Shown here one piece after another: positions 8,242-20,922 of a stretch of 64,000 nucleotides of DNA (positions within the stretch are counted from its first letter, which is position 1; every line of letters starts with the position of its first letter). Source of the stretch: Bifidobacterium oedipodis (GTDB taxonomy: Bacteria > Actinomycetota > Actinomycetes > Actinomycetales > Bifidobacteriaceae). A program made the position numbers and the translations under genes. The notes beneath the pieces were generated by a model, which saw only the letters and a list, made by a program, of their open reading frames with translations, made no database searches and was not told the origin of the DNA. The stretch is taken from contig NZ_JAAIII010000005.1 of the NCBI RefSeq assembly GCF_012932425.1, positions 1 through 64,000 on the forward strand. Direction: 5' to 3'.

Positions 8242-9048
8242 ATGAACGAAACCCTGCTATCCGGGGTCATGCTGGCCTCAGGCGATGTGGAACTGCCCGG
8301 CGTTGGCGATTTTCTCTTGCCTGAGATTATTTTTCCCGGCACGCCGTTCGCCATGGACCGCATCATCATGGTGCGCGTCATCGCCACGGTAATCATGCTG
8401 GTGGTGCTTGGTCTGACCGCCGCCCGCGTCAAGCTGATTCCCGGCCGCTGGCAAGCCGCTGTGGAATGGGTGCTTGAATTCGTGCGCGAGCAGATCGTCT
8501 ATCAGGTTATGGGTGAGGAACGCGGCAAGCGCTATGTGCCGATGATCACCACCATGTTCCTGACGATTTTCGTATTCAACATCTGCGGCATCATCCCCGG
8601 CTTCAACATCGCGGCCACCGCCACGATCACGATGCCGTTGGTATTCGCCGGTTGGTGCTTCGTACAGTATTGGATTGCGGGCATTCGTGAGAAGGGCCTC
8701 GGCGAATTCCTCAAGGAAGAGCTGTTCCCCAAGGGCGTTCCCGCTCCGATCTACATTCTGCTTACCCCGATTCAGCTGCTTGAGCTGCTGGTGATTCGTC
8801 CGGTCTCCCTGACCATCCGACTGTTCGCCAACATGCTGTCCGGCCATATCATGGTTGGTCTGTGCTTGGCCGCAACTCAGCTGTTCCTGGTGGAAAGCCA
8901 CAGCCTGATGGCCGTCATCGGCGTGGGCACTTTCGCCGCCGGCATCGCCATGACCCTGTTCGAGGCGTTCGTCGCCGCCCTGCAAGCCTTCATCTTCGCG
9001 ATGCTGACCACTGCATACATCAATATGAGCTACCCCGAAGCGGAATAA
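8242..9048 (+). CDS. atpB: ATP synthase Fo subunit a
   Basis: Membrane subunit that forms the two proton half-channels against the c-ring. The 268-residue protein is strongly hydrophobic with several membrane helices. It carries the signature PVSLTIRLFANMLSGH, whose Arg is the essential stator arginine. The start follows AGGAGGCGCGCGA. It is the first gene of the operon; no atpI-like gene is seen before it, only a 500-base spacer, so the operon promoter should lie there. Next is atpE after 113 bases. Confidence 0.97.
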   Translation: MNETLLSGVMLASGDVELPGVGDFLLPEIIFPGTPFAMDRIIMVRVIATVIMLVVLGLTAARVKLIPGRWQAAVEWVLEFVREQIVYQVMGEERGKRYVPMITTMFLTIFVFNICGIIPGFNIAATATITMPLVFAGWCFVQYWIAGIREKGLGEFLKEELFPKGVPAPIYILLTPIQLLELLVIRPVSLTIRLFANMLSGHIMVGLCLAATQLFLVESHSLMAVIGVGTFAAGIAMTLFEAFVAALQAFIFAMLTTAYINMSYPEAE

Positions 9049-9065
9049 TCCGCACTATCCAATAG

Positions 9066-9392
<327 letters not shown>

Positions 9393-9530
9393 GTCCTCGG
9401 TAGGCCGTGGCGCCGCATCGTGCGCCTGAACCATTCCATCGCACCACGGTGCAGGGAATGCGCAGGGAGCTGAAAACAGGCGGCCGGCAAACTAGGAATC
9501 ACGGAAGAGCCTTAAGAAAAGGAGAACGAC

Positions 9531-10061
9531 ATGACTATTGCGGAAGGTGAAAAAAGCGGCATCGCGCTGTTCATCCCCCAGGTCTATGACATCGTATGGT
9601 CGCTGATTATTCTGCTGATCGTTGCGGTGTTCTTCTACAAGTTCTTCATGCCGAAGTTCCAAGCCGTGTTCGATGAGCGTGCGGCCAAGATCGAGGGTGG
9701 CATTGCCAAGGCCGAACAGGCTCAGGCTGATGCCGTCGCCGCCAAGGAGAAGTACGAGGCCCAGCTGAGCACCGCTCGCGTGGAAGCCTCCAAGATCCGT
9801 GACGACGCCCGCGCCGAAGCATCGCATATCATCGCCGATGCCCGTTCCCGCGCCGAAAGCGACGCGGCACAGATCACCGCCAACGCGCAGCGTTCCATCG
9901 AGTCGCAGCAGCAGCAGGCACTGGTCTCGCTCAAGGGCGAGGTCGGCGTGCTGGCTACCGCTTTGGCAGGCAAGATTCTTGGAACCAAGCTTCAGGACGC
10001 CGACGTGCAGTCGTCGATGATCGATCAGATGATCGACGATATGAGCACCAGCGGCAAGTGA
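9531..10061 (+). CDS. atpF: ATP synthase Fo subunit b
   Basis: Peripheral stalk subunit linking Fo to F1. It has 176 residues: one membrane helix at about residues 15-38 followed by a long charged Ala-rich coiled coil. AAAAGGAGAACGAC precedes the ATG. The neighbours fit: subunit c upstream and delta 48 bases downstream. Confidence 0.95.
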   Translation: MTIAEGEKSGIALFIPQVYDIVWSLIILLIVAVFFYKFFMPKFQAVFDERAAKIEGGIAKAEQAQADAVAAKEKYEAQLSTARVEASKIRDDARAEASHIIADARSRAESDAAQITANAQRSIESQQQQALVSLKGEVGVLATALAGKILGTKLQDADVQSSMIDQMIDDMSTSGK

Positions 10062-10109
10062 GCCATGGCACAGAAGGCAAATACGGCACAGAAGAAAGGC
10101 AGGTGACCA

Positions 10110-10937
10110 ATGCGAGGAGAAGCATCGCGTATAGCCGACAGGCAATCGCGTGACACGCTGGCCCCCAAGCTGCGCGATACGCGCGAGGAGGCCTGGCGCA
10201 TCGGCAACGAGCTGTTCACCCTCACCAGCCTGCTGGACCACAACATCCAGGTCGAGCGTGCGCTCACCGATCCATCCCGTCCGGTTAAGGACAAGGTGGA
10301 TGTGCTTAACACCCTCGTGGGCGGTCAGGCACACCCGATGACCATGGAGATCATGGCCGATCTGGTGGGCCGCAAGTGGAGCCGCGTGTCCGATATCGCC
10401 AACGCCGTCGAAGATTTCGGCGTGGACGCGATGATGTATTACGCGGACGCCACCGACCAGACCCTCAAGGTCGCCATCGAGCTGGCCCAGCTGCATTCCG
10501 CGCTGCTCAACCTGCCGGTGGTGCGCTCCAAGCTCTATGATGCTTCGGTGTCCAGCGAAACCCGCGTCAAGCTGTTCCGCGAGCTGTTCTCCAGCAAGGA
10601 CCTGAACCCCATCACCATGCGCTTGGCCGAACATGCCACCTGCAATCTGAGGAACCGCCGCTACCTGACCACCATTCAGTGGCTGATCAACAAGTTCTCC
10701 CGCCATATGGGCGAGTCGATGGTCACCGTGACCACCGCAAGCCCGTTGAGCGACGAGCAGATCAAGAAGCTGATTGCGATCTATACCAAGAAGGTCGGTC
10801 GCGCGGTCCACATCAATTCGGTGGTTGACCCGTCCGTTCTGGGCGGCATGCGCATTCAGGTGGGCGACGAAGTAACCGATAATACGGTGGTCGCGCAGCT
10901 GGAGAATCTGCATCGAACAGTGAAGGCTAAGGCCTGA
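10110..10937 (+). CDS. atpH: ATP synthase F1 subunit delta
   Basis: Connects the peripheral stalk to the alpha3beta3 head. At 275 residues it is about 100 longer than the Escherichia coli protein. The long form with an N-terminal helical extension is usual in actinobacteria. The C-terminal region contains VTTASPLSDEQIKKL and the family ending DPSVLGGMRIQVGDEVTDNTV. The start follows GAAAGGCAGGTGACCA. A 103-base spacer with two small hairpins separates it from atpA. Confidence 0.93.
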   Translation: MRGEASRIADRQSRDTLAPKLRDTREEAWRIGNELFTLTSLLDHNIQVERALTDPSRPVKDKVDVLNTLVGGQAHPMTMEIMADLVGRKWSRVSDIANAVEDFGVDAMMYYADATDQTLKVAIELAQLHSALLNLPVVRSKLYDASVSSETRVKLFRELFSSKDLNPITMRLAEHATCNLRNRRYLTTIQWLINKFSRHMGESMVTVTTASPLSDEQIKKLIAIYTKKVGRAVHINSVVDPSVLGGMRIQVGDEVTDNTVVAQLENLHRTVKAKA

Positions 10938-11040
10938 CGAATACAGCGTTAGCCGTTGACGCACGGAGTTTTTCTCCGTCGTTTGCGGCGAACACCTCCC
11001 CGCAAGGGGAGGATACACAAGAAAACAATAAGGAGTGATC

Positions 11041-12669
<1,629 letters not shown>

Positions 12670-12672
12670 GCC

Positions 12673-13593
12673 ATGGGCTCGCAACTCGCATTGAAATCAC
12701 GCATCCATTCCACCGAGTCGTTGGCGAAGATCTTCAACGCTCAGGAGATGATCGCGTCTTCGCATATCGCCAAGGCCCGCGACGTGGCCCTGAACGCGAA
12801 GCCGTACACCGATGCGATTTTCGATGCCGTGCAAGCGTTGGTGGCCCACACCCATATCACGCATCCGATTGCGGTGAGGGACGAGCATAATCCGCGTGTA
12901 GCGGTGCTCGCCCTCACCTCGGATCGTGGTATGGCGGGTCCCTACACCTCCTCGATCATCCGCGAAACGGAAATGCTGCTGGCCCGCCTCGAGGCGGACG
13001 GCAAGCAGCCGGAGCTGTTCGTGTACGGCCGTCGCGGTTCGACGTACTACAAGTACCGCAACCGTGACATCGCGGCGACTTGGGAAGGTGACACCGACCA
13101 GCCCGGCGTTGAAATCGCCGAGACGATTTCCAACACCCTGATGGACGCCTACATGAAGCCGGCGGACAAGGGCGGAGTCTCCGAACTCTATATCGTCTAC
13201 ACCGAGTTCATCAACATGGTGGTGCAGAAGGTGCGCGTGCTGCGCATGCTGCCTGTCGAAATCGTGGAGAACGAGACACCGGATCGCGCGCCGGAATCTG
13301 AGATTCCAGTGGACGATGTGACTCCGTTGTACGCCTTCGAGCCAAGCCTTGATGAAGTGCTGGATGCCATTCTGCCGAAGTACATCCAGTCGCGTATCCA
13401 CGAATGCCTGCTGACCGCAGCCGCATCCGAAACCGCGAGCCGTCAGAACGCCATGCATACGGCAACTGACAACGCTCGCAGTCTGATTGATGATCTGACG
13501 CGCCAGCTCAATGCTTCGCGCCAGGCCTCGATCACCCAGGAACTTACCGAAATCATCGGCAGCGCCGACGCGCTGAACAAAGAAGAAGAGTAG
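12673..13593 (+). CDS. atpG: ATP synthase F1 subunit gamma
   Basis: The central rotating shaft. The 306-residue protein has the long N-terminal helix (SQLALKSRIHSTESLAKI...) and the paired C-terminal helix (NAMHTATDNARSLIDDL) that form the coiled coil inside the head, with a Rossmann-like middle domain. It begins three bases after atpA, so translation is probably coupled. Confidence 0.96.
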   Translation: MGSQLALKSRIHSTESLAKIFNAQEMIASSHIAKARDVALNAKPYTDAIFDAVQALVAHTHITHPIAVRDEHNPRVAVLALTSDRGMAGPYTSSIIRETEMLLARLEADGKQPELFVYGRRGSTYYKYRNRDIAATWEGDTDQPGVEIAETISNTLMDAYMKPADKGGVSELYIVYTEFINMVVQKVRVLRMLPVEIVENETPDRAPESEIPVDDVTPLYAFEPSLDEVLDAILPKYIQSRIHECLLTAAASETASRQNAMHTATDNARSLIDDLTRQLNASRQASITQELTEIIGSADALNKEEE

Positions 13594-15074
<1,481 letters not shown>

Positions 15075-15075
<1 letters not shown>

Positions 15076-15374
15076 TGGCTGAATCGGCAAAGACCACCAT
15101 GAAGGTGAACATCGTCGCCGCCGACCATCCTGTGTGGCACGGCGAGGCGACGTCGGTGACCATCCCCGCCTACGAGGGCGGCATGGGCATCCTGCCGGAC
15201 CACGAGCCGGTGCTCACGGTGATCAAGTCCGGCACGGTCACCGTGGTCGAGCCCGACAACGACCGCCATATGTTCGAGGTGACCGACGGATTCATCGCCT
15301 TCGACTCGAACAAGCTCACTGTGGCCGTTGAACGCGGCCGCGACGTGAAGTACTCCACTACCGAGGAGCAGTAG
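15075..15374 (+). CDS. atpC: ATP synthase F1 subunit epsilon
   Basis: Rotor subunit and regulator of ATP hydrolysis. At 99 residues it is the short actinobacterial form: the N-terminal beta sandwich is present (VWHGEATSVTIPAYEGGMGILPDHEPVLT), but the C-terminal inhibitory helices are mostly missing. Its ATG overlaps the atpD stop by one base, and the operon terminator follows directly. Confidence 0.95.
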
Positions 15375-15391
15375 AGTTTCTTCATTTCATA

Positions 15392-15435
15392 ACAGCGGAG
15401 CCTCACTCAACCCCTGAGTGAGGCTCCGCTGTTGT
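15392..15435 (+). terminator. Terminator of the atp operon
   Basis: The arms ACAGCGGAGCCTCACTCA (15392-15409) and TGAGTGAGGCTCCGCTGT (15415-15432) pair perfectly over 18 bp around a 5-base loop and run into TGTTTATT. Confidence 0.93.
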
Positions 15436-15479
15436 TTATTAGCCTTGGGCTGTCATGGGATACGGTACAGTGGTGGGAC

Positions 15480-16268
15480 GTGCGAATCATTGTTGCTGAC
15501 TGCTCGGCCGAATATTCCGGCCGCCTCAACGCCTCTCTGCCGCTGGCCAAGCGTGTGCTGCTTATCAAGGCCGACAACAGCCTGCTTATTTTCTCCGAAC
15601 TCGGTTCCTATAAGCCGTTGAACTGGATGGCAGCCCCTTGCACACTTAAGGATGTGACCGCGCAAGTCATCGGGCAAGTCGGTGATGAATCTGGTGATGA
15701 AGCCGCTGAGGCTGGACAAGTCGATGCTCAGTCTAAAACCAACGAATCCGCTGATTCTGCCGAGCCCTCCGAGACCTTGCCGCAACAAGTACTGCGCGTC
15801 AGCTCCGATAAATCCTCGGACGTACTCGAAGTGAGCCTGTTCCACGTCTACAGCGACGAAAGCTACGATCTGGGCGAGGATCCGGGCTTGGTCAAAGACG
15901 GCGTCGAAGACCATCTCCAGCGCTACCTAGCCGAACAAATCGAACGTATCGGCGCAGGCGCCAAACTGGTGCGCCGCGAATACCCCACCGCCATCGGCCC
16001 GGTGGATATCATGGCCATCAACGCCGACGGCGAGCATGTGGCCGTCGAAATCAAGCGCCACGGCGGCATTGATGGCGTTGAACAGCTGACGCGCTACTGC
16101 GAATTGCTCAACCGTGACCCGCTGCTGGCCCCCGTGCATGGCATCTTCGCCGCCCAAACCATTACGCCGCAGGCTCAGGTGCTTGCCAAGGACCGCGGCT
16201 TCACCTGCCTGATTCTCGACTACGACGAGATGAAAGGCGTGGAAGACGACTCCCTGCGTCTGTTCTAA
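15480..16268 (+). CDS. nucS: Mismatch-specific endonuclease NucS (EndoMS)
   Basis: NucS cuts both strands at mismatches and replaces MutS/MutL in most actinobacteria. The 262-residue protein begins VRIIVADCSAEYSGRL, the family N-terminus. It continues with SYKPLNWM in the DNA-binding domain and a C-terminal nuclease domain with Asp176 (VDIMAI), Glu190 and Lys192 (EIKRHGG). Between them is an acidic Ser/Glu-rich insert of about 50 residues. I chose GTG 15480 because it matches the family start and because upstream in-frame codons fall in the atp terminator. TACAGT at 15466-15471 could be a -10 element eight bases before GTG, implying a very short or absent leader. Confidence 0.93.
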   Translation: MRIIVADCSAEYSGRLNASLPLAKRVLLIKADNSLLIFSELGSYKPLNWMAAPCTLKDVTAQVIGQVGDESGDEAAEAGQVDAQSKTNESADSAEPSETLPQQVLRVSSDKSSDVLEVSLFHVYSDESYDLGEDPGLVKDGVEDHLQRYLAEQIERIGAGAKLVRREYPTAIGPVDIMAINADGEHVAVEIKRHGGIDGVEQLTRYCELLNRDPLLAPVHGIFAAQTITPQAQVLAKDRGFTCLILDYDEMKGVEDDSLRLF

Positions 16269-16330
16269 GGTTTTCGACGCCCCACAACTTGAGCGCTGAC
16301 CAATCGAACGTAAATTCTTCAGTCAAGATA

Positions 16331-16383
16331 CGAAGAGGCCCGCTGTCGGACGATATCAAACCGTCCGACAGCGGGCCTTCGTG
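16331..16383. terminator. Bidirectional terminator between nucS and FKBP gene
   Basis: The arms GGCCCGCTGTCGGACG (16337-16352) and CGTCCGACAGCGGGCC (16362-16377) pair perfectly over 16 bp and are extended by CGAAG/CTTCG. It sits between two convergent genes. There is no long U run on either side. Confidence 0.8.
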
Positions 16384-16446
16384 ATCCTTCGTCTATTGTT
16401 CGTCTATTGGTCCGCTAACGGGTGAATCCGTGCGGAACTATACGAA

Positions 16447-17391
16447 TCAGTATGCTGCAACGATATCCACCACGAATACCAACGTAGCGCCGCCCGGAAT
16501 CGTGTCACCGGAGCCACTATCGCCGTAACCCAGGTCAGAGGGGATTATCAGCAGTACCTGGGAGCCGACGGTCTGACCGATCAGACCATCCTTCCAACCC
16601 TGGATAATCGAACCGGAGGAAGACAGATCGGCGTCGAAGGTGGCGTCGCGATCCCACGAGGAATCGAACTGAGTGCCGTCGGTGAGCCAGCCGGTGTACT
16701 TGACCACGGCGGTGCTGGCGTCGGTCAGCTTAGCGCCGTCGCCCTTGATCAGCGTCTGCGTAATCAACTTATCGACCTTGCCCTGACCATTCATATCAAT
16801 CGAGGGCTTGCCATCCTTGGCGCGCGTAACCTTCGGCAGATCGGCCGGCACATCGGTTACTTCGGTGCCGGTGGCCTTGTCCAGATCCTTGGACTTGGAA
16901 ACCAGCGTCATCGCCATAATGTAGTTGTAGCCGGAGGAGCTTTCGTCGTTGATGCCGAAGCCGATGGTGGTGTTGATCTTGGCACCCTTGATCGTTTCGT
17001 AATACGGAGAGGTGAGGGTGGATTCGCTCACCTTAATCGAACAATCGGCGGCTTGGCCATCGCCCCACGTGTCCATGATTTCGGTGCCGTCCTTGAGGTT
17101 GACGGCCACGCCGCGGGCGCACACACGGTCGCCCTCTTCAATGACGTCGCCGTCGCCCTTCTGCAGCACGACGTACGAGCCATCCGAGACGGTCATCGGC
17201 GATTTGAAGGAGATGGTCGGCTTCTCGCCGAGCTTGCCGGTGGCGGTGACGCCGGCGATCTGGTTTTTGCTGTCGCTTGAAGTGTTGGACGAGTCGGAGG
17301 AATTGGAGCAACCGGCCACGGCGATGCACATCATCAGCGAGCAGGCCACGGCGGCGGTTTTCGACAATACGGAGGTTACAGACTTGCGCAT
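16447..17391 (-). CDS. FKBP-type peptidyl-prolyl isomerase lipoprotein
   Basis: A membrane-anchored folding factor acting outside the membrane. The signal peptide ends in the lipobox VAGC with Cys28, followed by a Ser/Asp linker. Residues of about 60-165 look like a diverged FKBP fold. The C-terminal domain (about 225-314) is a typical FKBP: VKYTGWLTDGTQFDSSW, IIQGWKDGLIGQTVGSQ, IPSDLGYG and the closing TLVFVVDIVAAY. Total length is 314 residues. It is divergent from the membrane protein gene at 17472. Confidence 0.9.
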   Translation of the reverse strand: MRKSVTSVLSKTAAVACSLMMCIAVAGCSNSSDSSNTSSDSKNQIAGVTATGKLGEKPTISFKSPMTVSDGSYVVLQKGDGDVIEEGDRVCARGVAVNLKDGTEIMDTWGDGQAADCSIKVSESTLTSPYYETIKGAKINTTIGFGINDESSSGYNYIMAMTLVSKSKDLDKATGTEVTDVPADLPKVTRAKDGKPSIDMNGQGKVDKLITQTLIKGDGAKLTDASTAVVKYTGWLTDGTQFDSSWDRDATFDADLSSSGSIIQGWKDGLIGQTVGSQVLLIIPSDLGYGDSGSGDTIPGGATLVFVVDIVAAY

Positions 17392-17471
17392 GGCACACCA
17401 CAGTACCGGGGAACCCTGATTTTCAGCTGTCCTAGGTAATCAACAGGTGGTGATTGTAGAATGGCAACGTT

Positions 17472-18710
17472 ATGAGTGTTGAAGAACAGACAACAGAGCA
17501 CGAGCATGAGCGCGACACCAAGCGCCCCACTCGTCATGCCGTAATCATGCGCGGAGTGGTGACGCCCATCTTTGGCCTGCTCGCCGTAGCGGCCATTGCC
17601 TTGGGGCTGCTCAATGCTACCGTGTGGAAGCCTTCTCACGATATTGACGCCACGGCCAGCGTTTCCGGCTCGCGCTATATCGTCACCGATCCAGGTGTGC
17701 TGCCGCTGCTGGATAAGAATGCGACACTCACCGTGAACGCATCCTCATCTTCCGATGAGATATGCGTGGCATTGGGATCGTCCAAGGACGTTGCCGGTTG
17801 GGTGGCTGCTGACGGCAACAGCTACCAGCGCATCACCGGGCTGGCATCATGGAGCGAACTGTCGACGCAGACGGGCAAGGCGTCGTCCAGCAGCTCATCC
17901 TCCTCTGGCACACAGAGTGAGCCGGTGGATTTCCGCGATTCACAGATGTGGACCTCCGTTGAATGCGACAAAGGTTCCGTGTCCATTGATAGCAAGAACA
18001 CCGACGATACGACGATGGCCATCATCGATTTGGGCCAGCGTAACGCTCGGGCCACGGTGGAGATGCACTGGGTGCGCTCCGAGGTGCCGGATTTTGCCAT
18101 GCCGTTCTATTTAAGCGGCGGTCTGTTGGCCGTACTGGCTGTATTGAGCGCATCGCTATTTGCCATGCCGCCGCATAAGCGTCGCCATCGTTCTGTGGCT
18201 GCTGAGGCTGCTGGTGCTGCTGTATCCGCTGCCGCCGGTACACGAGCTGCCGATGAGGTGCCGATTGGTGTGGCACTGGCTGGAACTATGCGCAAGATCA
18301 CCCCGTCGAAACGTCGTCGTCATGCCACGTCACATCGTCGTTCCGGTGCGCGCCCGACGCAGAATACTGAAGTTTCCGAAGCTCTCGAAACGCCAACCAT
18401 CATCGATCCGTCCGCACGTAACCTGGTTGCCGACCAGCAGCAAGGTGCGGCTGGTACGGCTGGTGCTGACGCCGGCGCTGCTGCGACTGCTGCTACGGAT
18501 ACTGCCGCGACCACCGCTGCGGGCAACGCTACGGATAATGCTTCGAGCAATGCTTCGGACAATGCCGATCGCGTGGTGCAGTCGGGGCATCCGGACAACG
18601 ATGTGGAATCCACCTCGGTAATCACTCCGGATGAATTGCAAGCCTATTTCGCGCGTCTGGCGCAGGAAGTCGGCGATGCCGGCAGCGACACTGGTCAGGA
18701 GAATCGTTGA
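17472..18710 (+). CDS. Two-helix membrane protein, function unknown
   Basis: I do not recognise a named family. The 412-residue protein has a charged cytoplasmic start, a membrane helix at about 28-50, an extracytoplasmic region of about 160 residues with a Ser-rich stretch, a second membrane helix at about 211-233, and a long Arg/Lys then Ala/Thr/Asp-rich cytoplasmic tail. TAGAAT at 17457-17462 is a plausible -10 element nine bases before ATG. Its stop overlaps the start of the next lipoprotein gene (TGATG), so the two proteins are probably made together and may act together at the membrane. Confidence 0.7.
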   Translation: MSVEEQTTEHEHERDTKRPTRHAVIMRGVVTPIFGLLAVAAIALGLLNATVWKPSHDIDATASVSGSRYIVTDPGVLPLLDKNATLTVNASSSSDEICVALGSSKDVAGWVAADGNSYQRITGLASWSELSTQTGKASSSSSSSSGTQSEPVDFRDSQMWTSVECDKGSVSIDSKNTDDTTMAIIDLGQRNARATVEMHWVRSEVPDFAMPFYLSGGLLAVLAVLSASLFAMPPHKRRHRSVAAEAAGAAVSAAAGTRAADEVPIGVALAGTMRKITPSKRRRHATSHRRSGARPTQNTEVSEALETPTIIDPSARNLVADQQQGAAGTAGADAGAAATAATDTAATTAAGNATDNASSNASDNADRVVQSGHPDNDVESTSVITPDELQAYFARLAQEVGDAGSDTGQENR

Positions 18711-19717
18711 TGAGCATACGAATGAACAAAGCCTGCGCGGCCGCAGTGGCCATTATTGCCCTGATCGCACCGCTGGGTGCTTGCGAAGGTCAACTGCCCA
18801 CTCCCACCACTGCTGGTTCTTCGGCGGCGGCCACGCCAGACCTCACCGAAGCGCAGGAGAAAAAGATCCGCACTGCCATTCTTGAGGCAATCGGCAAAGC
18901 CGATCAAGGCAAAAGCACGGATGGGCTGGACGCTTGGATGGGCGGGCCTCAGCTGGAAATCCGGTCCAGTCAGATCACCATCGCCCAGCGCACCGGTAAT
19001 ATGAGCGCGTTCGCCACCATCCCCAAAGACATCACGCAAACCGTGATCCCCACCGATGATGGCTGGCCTCGCTCGGTGTTCACTATCACCACCACCACGG
19101 AGGATCAGCAATCCAACCGTCTGCTGGTATTCAATCAGGAATCGGCGCAGCAGAACTACAAGCTCGTGGCCATGGCGCGACTGTTCCAAGGCGCGCAGCT
19201 GCCCAAGTTCGAAATCGCCTCCCACGGTTCGCGCATGGGGCAGGCAAAGGATGAGAACCTGGTCGCCACTCCCGCCGACGCGTTGGCCCAGTATGCCGAC
19301 GTGCTGCAGAATGGCACGAACAGCAAGTACTCCGACAAGTTCGCCGATGACGACTTGCGCAGCAATATCGCTGAACTGACGACCACGGTGCAGGAAGGTA
19401 TGCAGCGCAACAATGGTACGCAGCAGCAGACCTTCACCGCGGTTCCCGATCAGATGTGGATAATGCGATCGCCCGACGGTGGCGATCTGGTGGTTGGCCG
19501 TATCGACTCCGTGTGGACGCGCCAGGCCGGCGACGGGCGCGAATCGCAGCCCGCCTCCGACGATGAGAAGGCGTTGTACAACTCCGACAAGTTCACCAGC
19601 ACTATGAAGGTGACGTATGTGAACGTGGTGGCGCTGTACATTCCGCAAGCGGATTCGGACGAGCAGATCACCGCAGTGGGTGCCGATCGTCAGCCGGTTA
19701 AGGTCGAAGCGTTGTAG
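18710..19717 (+). CDS. Conserved lipoprotein of unknown function
   Basis: A 335-residue exported lipoprotein: the signal peptide ends LGAC with Cys25, followed by a Pro/Thr/Ser linker and a mixed alpha/beta domain rich in Gln and Asp. It resembles actinobacterial lipoproteins of unknown function, but I cannot assign a role. ATG 18710 overlaps the upstream stop by one base, which indicates translational coupling with the two-helix membrane protein. A terminator lies at 19799-19834. Confidence 0.75.
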   Translation: MSIRMNKACAAAVAIIALIAPLGACEGQLPTPTTAGSSAAATPDLTEAQEKKIRTAILEAIGKADQGKSTDGLDAWMGGPQLEIRSSQITIAQRTGNMSAFATIPKDITQTVIPTDDGWPRSVFTITTTTEDQQSNRLLVFNQESAQQNYKLVAMARLFQGAQLPKFEIASHGSRMGQAKDENLVATPADALAQYADVLQNGTNSKYSDKFADDDLRSNIAELTTTVQEGMQRNNGTQQQTFTAVPDQMWIMRSPDGGDLVVGRIDSVWTRQAGDGRESQPASDDEKALYNSDKFTSTMKVTYVNVVALYIPQADSDEQITAVGADRQPVKVEAL

Positions 19718-19730
19718 TGCGCTGGTAAGC

Positions 19731-19762
19731 CGGTAGGTCGATAAGTCGGTAAGTCGGTAAGT
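19731..19762. repeat. Four 8-bp tandem repeats
   Basis: CGGTAGGT, CGATAAGT, CGGTAAGT and CGGTAAGT follow one another without gaps, just after the lipoprotein stop. Such a short tract can vary in copy number. No function is evident. Confidence 0.7.
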
Positions 19763-19798
19763 CGTGTCTCTTCTTTGAGCGCAATTTCGATGCTGGAA

Positions 19799-19834
19799 GG
19801 TGCTGGAACTAGGATGTGGTTCCAGCACCTTTTT
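19799..19834 (+). terminator. Terminator of the lipoprotein operon
   Basis: The arms GGTGCTGGAAC (19799-19809) and GTTCCAGCACC (19819-19829) pair perfectly and are followed by TTTTT. Confidence 0.93.
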
Positions 19835-19860
19835 GTTGTGGGCGATGTATGGAGGCAACT

Positions 19861-20835
19861 ATGGCAGATCAGCAATTCAATCCGGGCGTATCGTTGGCGG
19901 GCGCGGTCGATTTGGGCGCGCTGGCCCATCAGGTGAAGGCCGAACCTGGGCAGGCTGGTGGCGCGCCTGCAGCTGGCGGCTATGTGATCGACACCACGGA
20001 GAACACGTTCCAAGCCATGGTGCAGACCTCCGCCACCTTCCCGATTCTGATGTTCCTGTGGGTGCCGACCGATGATCGCCTGTTCCCCATGGCCCGTGCG
20101 CTGGGCGACGCGGTGAACAAGCTGAACGGCCAGATTCAGTTGTCGCGTATTGATATCGCCACGAATGCTTCGATTGCTCAGGCTCTGCAGGTGCAGGGTG
20201 CGCCCGCGCTGTTTGCGCTGATTGGTGGTCGTCCGATGCCGCTGCTGCAGGGATTGCCCGGCGACGACGAGCTCAAGCAGATTTGCGATGAAGTGATTCC
20301 AAAGATTATTCAGGCCGCCGCACAGTCCGGTGTGAATGGCACTGCGCCGTATTCCGGCGATCCGGATGCCGCCGGTGCCGATGGTGCTGGCGCGGGTGCC
20401 GCTGGGGTTGCCGCACAAACGGTACCGCCGGAGCATACCGAAGCGCATCGCTTGGCCGAAGAGGGCGATTACGCCGCTGCCGCTGCCGAATATGCGCGTG
20501 TGATGGAAAAGGATCCGAAGGATACGCTGGCCGCTCGCGAGCATGCCAAGGCGTTGCTGCTGGCGCGCTCGGCCCAGGCGAATGTGCGTGAGGTGCGTGC
20601 CGCTGCAGCCGCTGCTCCCGATGATGTGGAGGCCCAGCTGGCTGTGGCCGATATCGATATGATCGGCGGGCAGATTCAGGATGCCTTCGACCGTCTGCTG
20701 GACTTCCTGGCCTCCGGTCACAAGGCGGATATCGAGCCGGTGCGTGAGCGCCTGCTGGAATACTTTGCTATTCCTGAGCCGACTGACGCGCGCCTGAAGC
20801 AGGCTCGCCGTCGCCTGGCCACGTTGATGTACTGA
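19861..20835 (+). CDS. Thioredoxin-fold TPR protein (YbbN-like)
   Basis: A cytoplasmic co-chaperone-like protein of 324 residues. Residues of about 45-145 have a thioredoxin fold (FPILMFLWVPTDDRLF...IDIATNASIAQALQVQGAPALFALIGG). The CxxC site is replaced by a segment without cysteine, so it is not a disulfide reductase. A Gly/Ala linker leads to a helical TPR-like region from about 195 to the end, as in YbbN/CnoX proteins. I chose ATG 19861; upstream in-frame codons overlap the preceding terminator. Confidence 0.83.
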   Translation: MADQQFNPGVSLAGAVDLGALAHQVKAEPGQAGGAPAAGGYVIDTTENTFQAMVQTSATFPILMFLWVPTDDRLFPMARALGDAVNKLNGQIQLSRIDIATNASIAQALQVQGAPALFALIGGRPMPLLQGLPGDDELKQICDEVIPKIIQAAAQSGVNGTAPYSGDPDAAGADGAGAGAAGVAAQTVPPEHTEAHRLAEEGDYAAAAAEYARVMEKDPKDTLAAREHAKALLLARSAQANVREVRAAAAAAPDDVEAQLAVADIDMIGGQIQDAFDRLLDFLASGHKADIEPVRERLLEYFAIPEPTDARLKQARRRLATLMY

Positions 20836-20922
20836 TTGTCTGGCCGCATTGATGCGCAGATTGGTGTCGTTGTTTTAGCGGGGCTGATGCGGCAACAGCG
20901 CTTGCGGGGTGTCTGCGAGTTG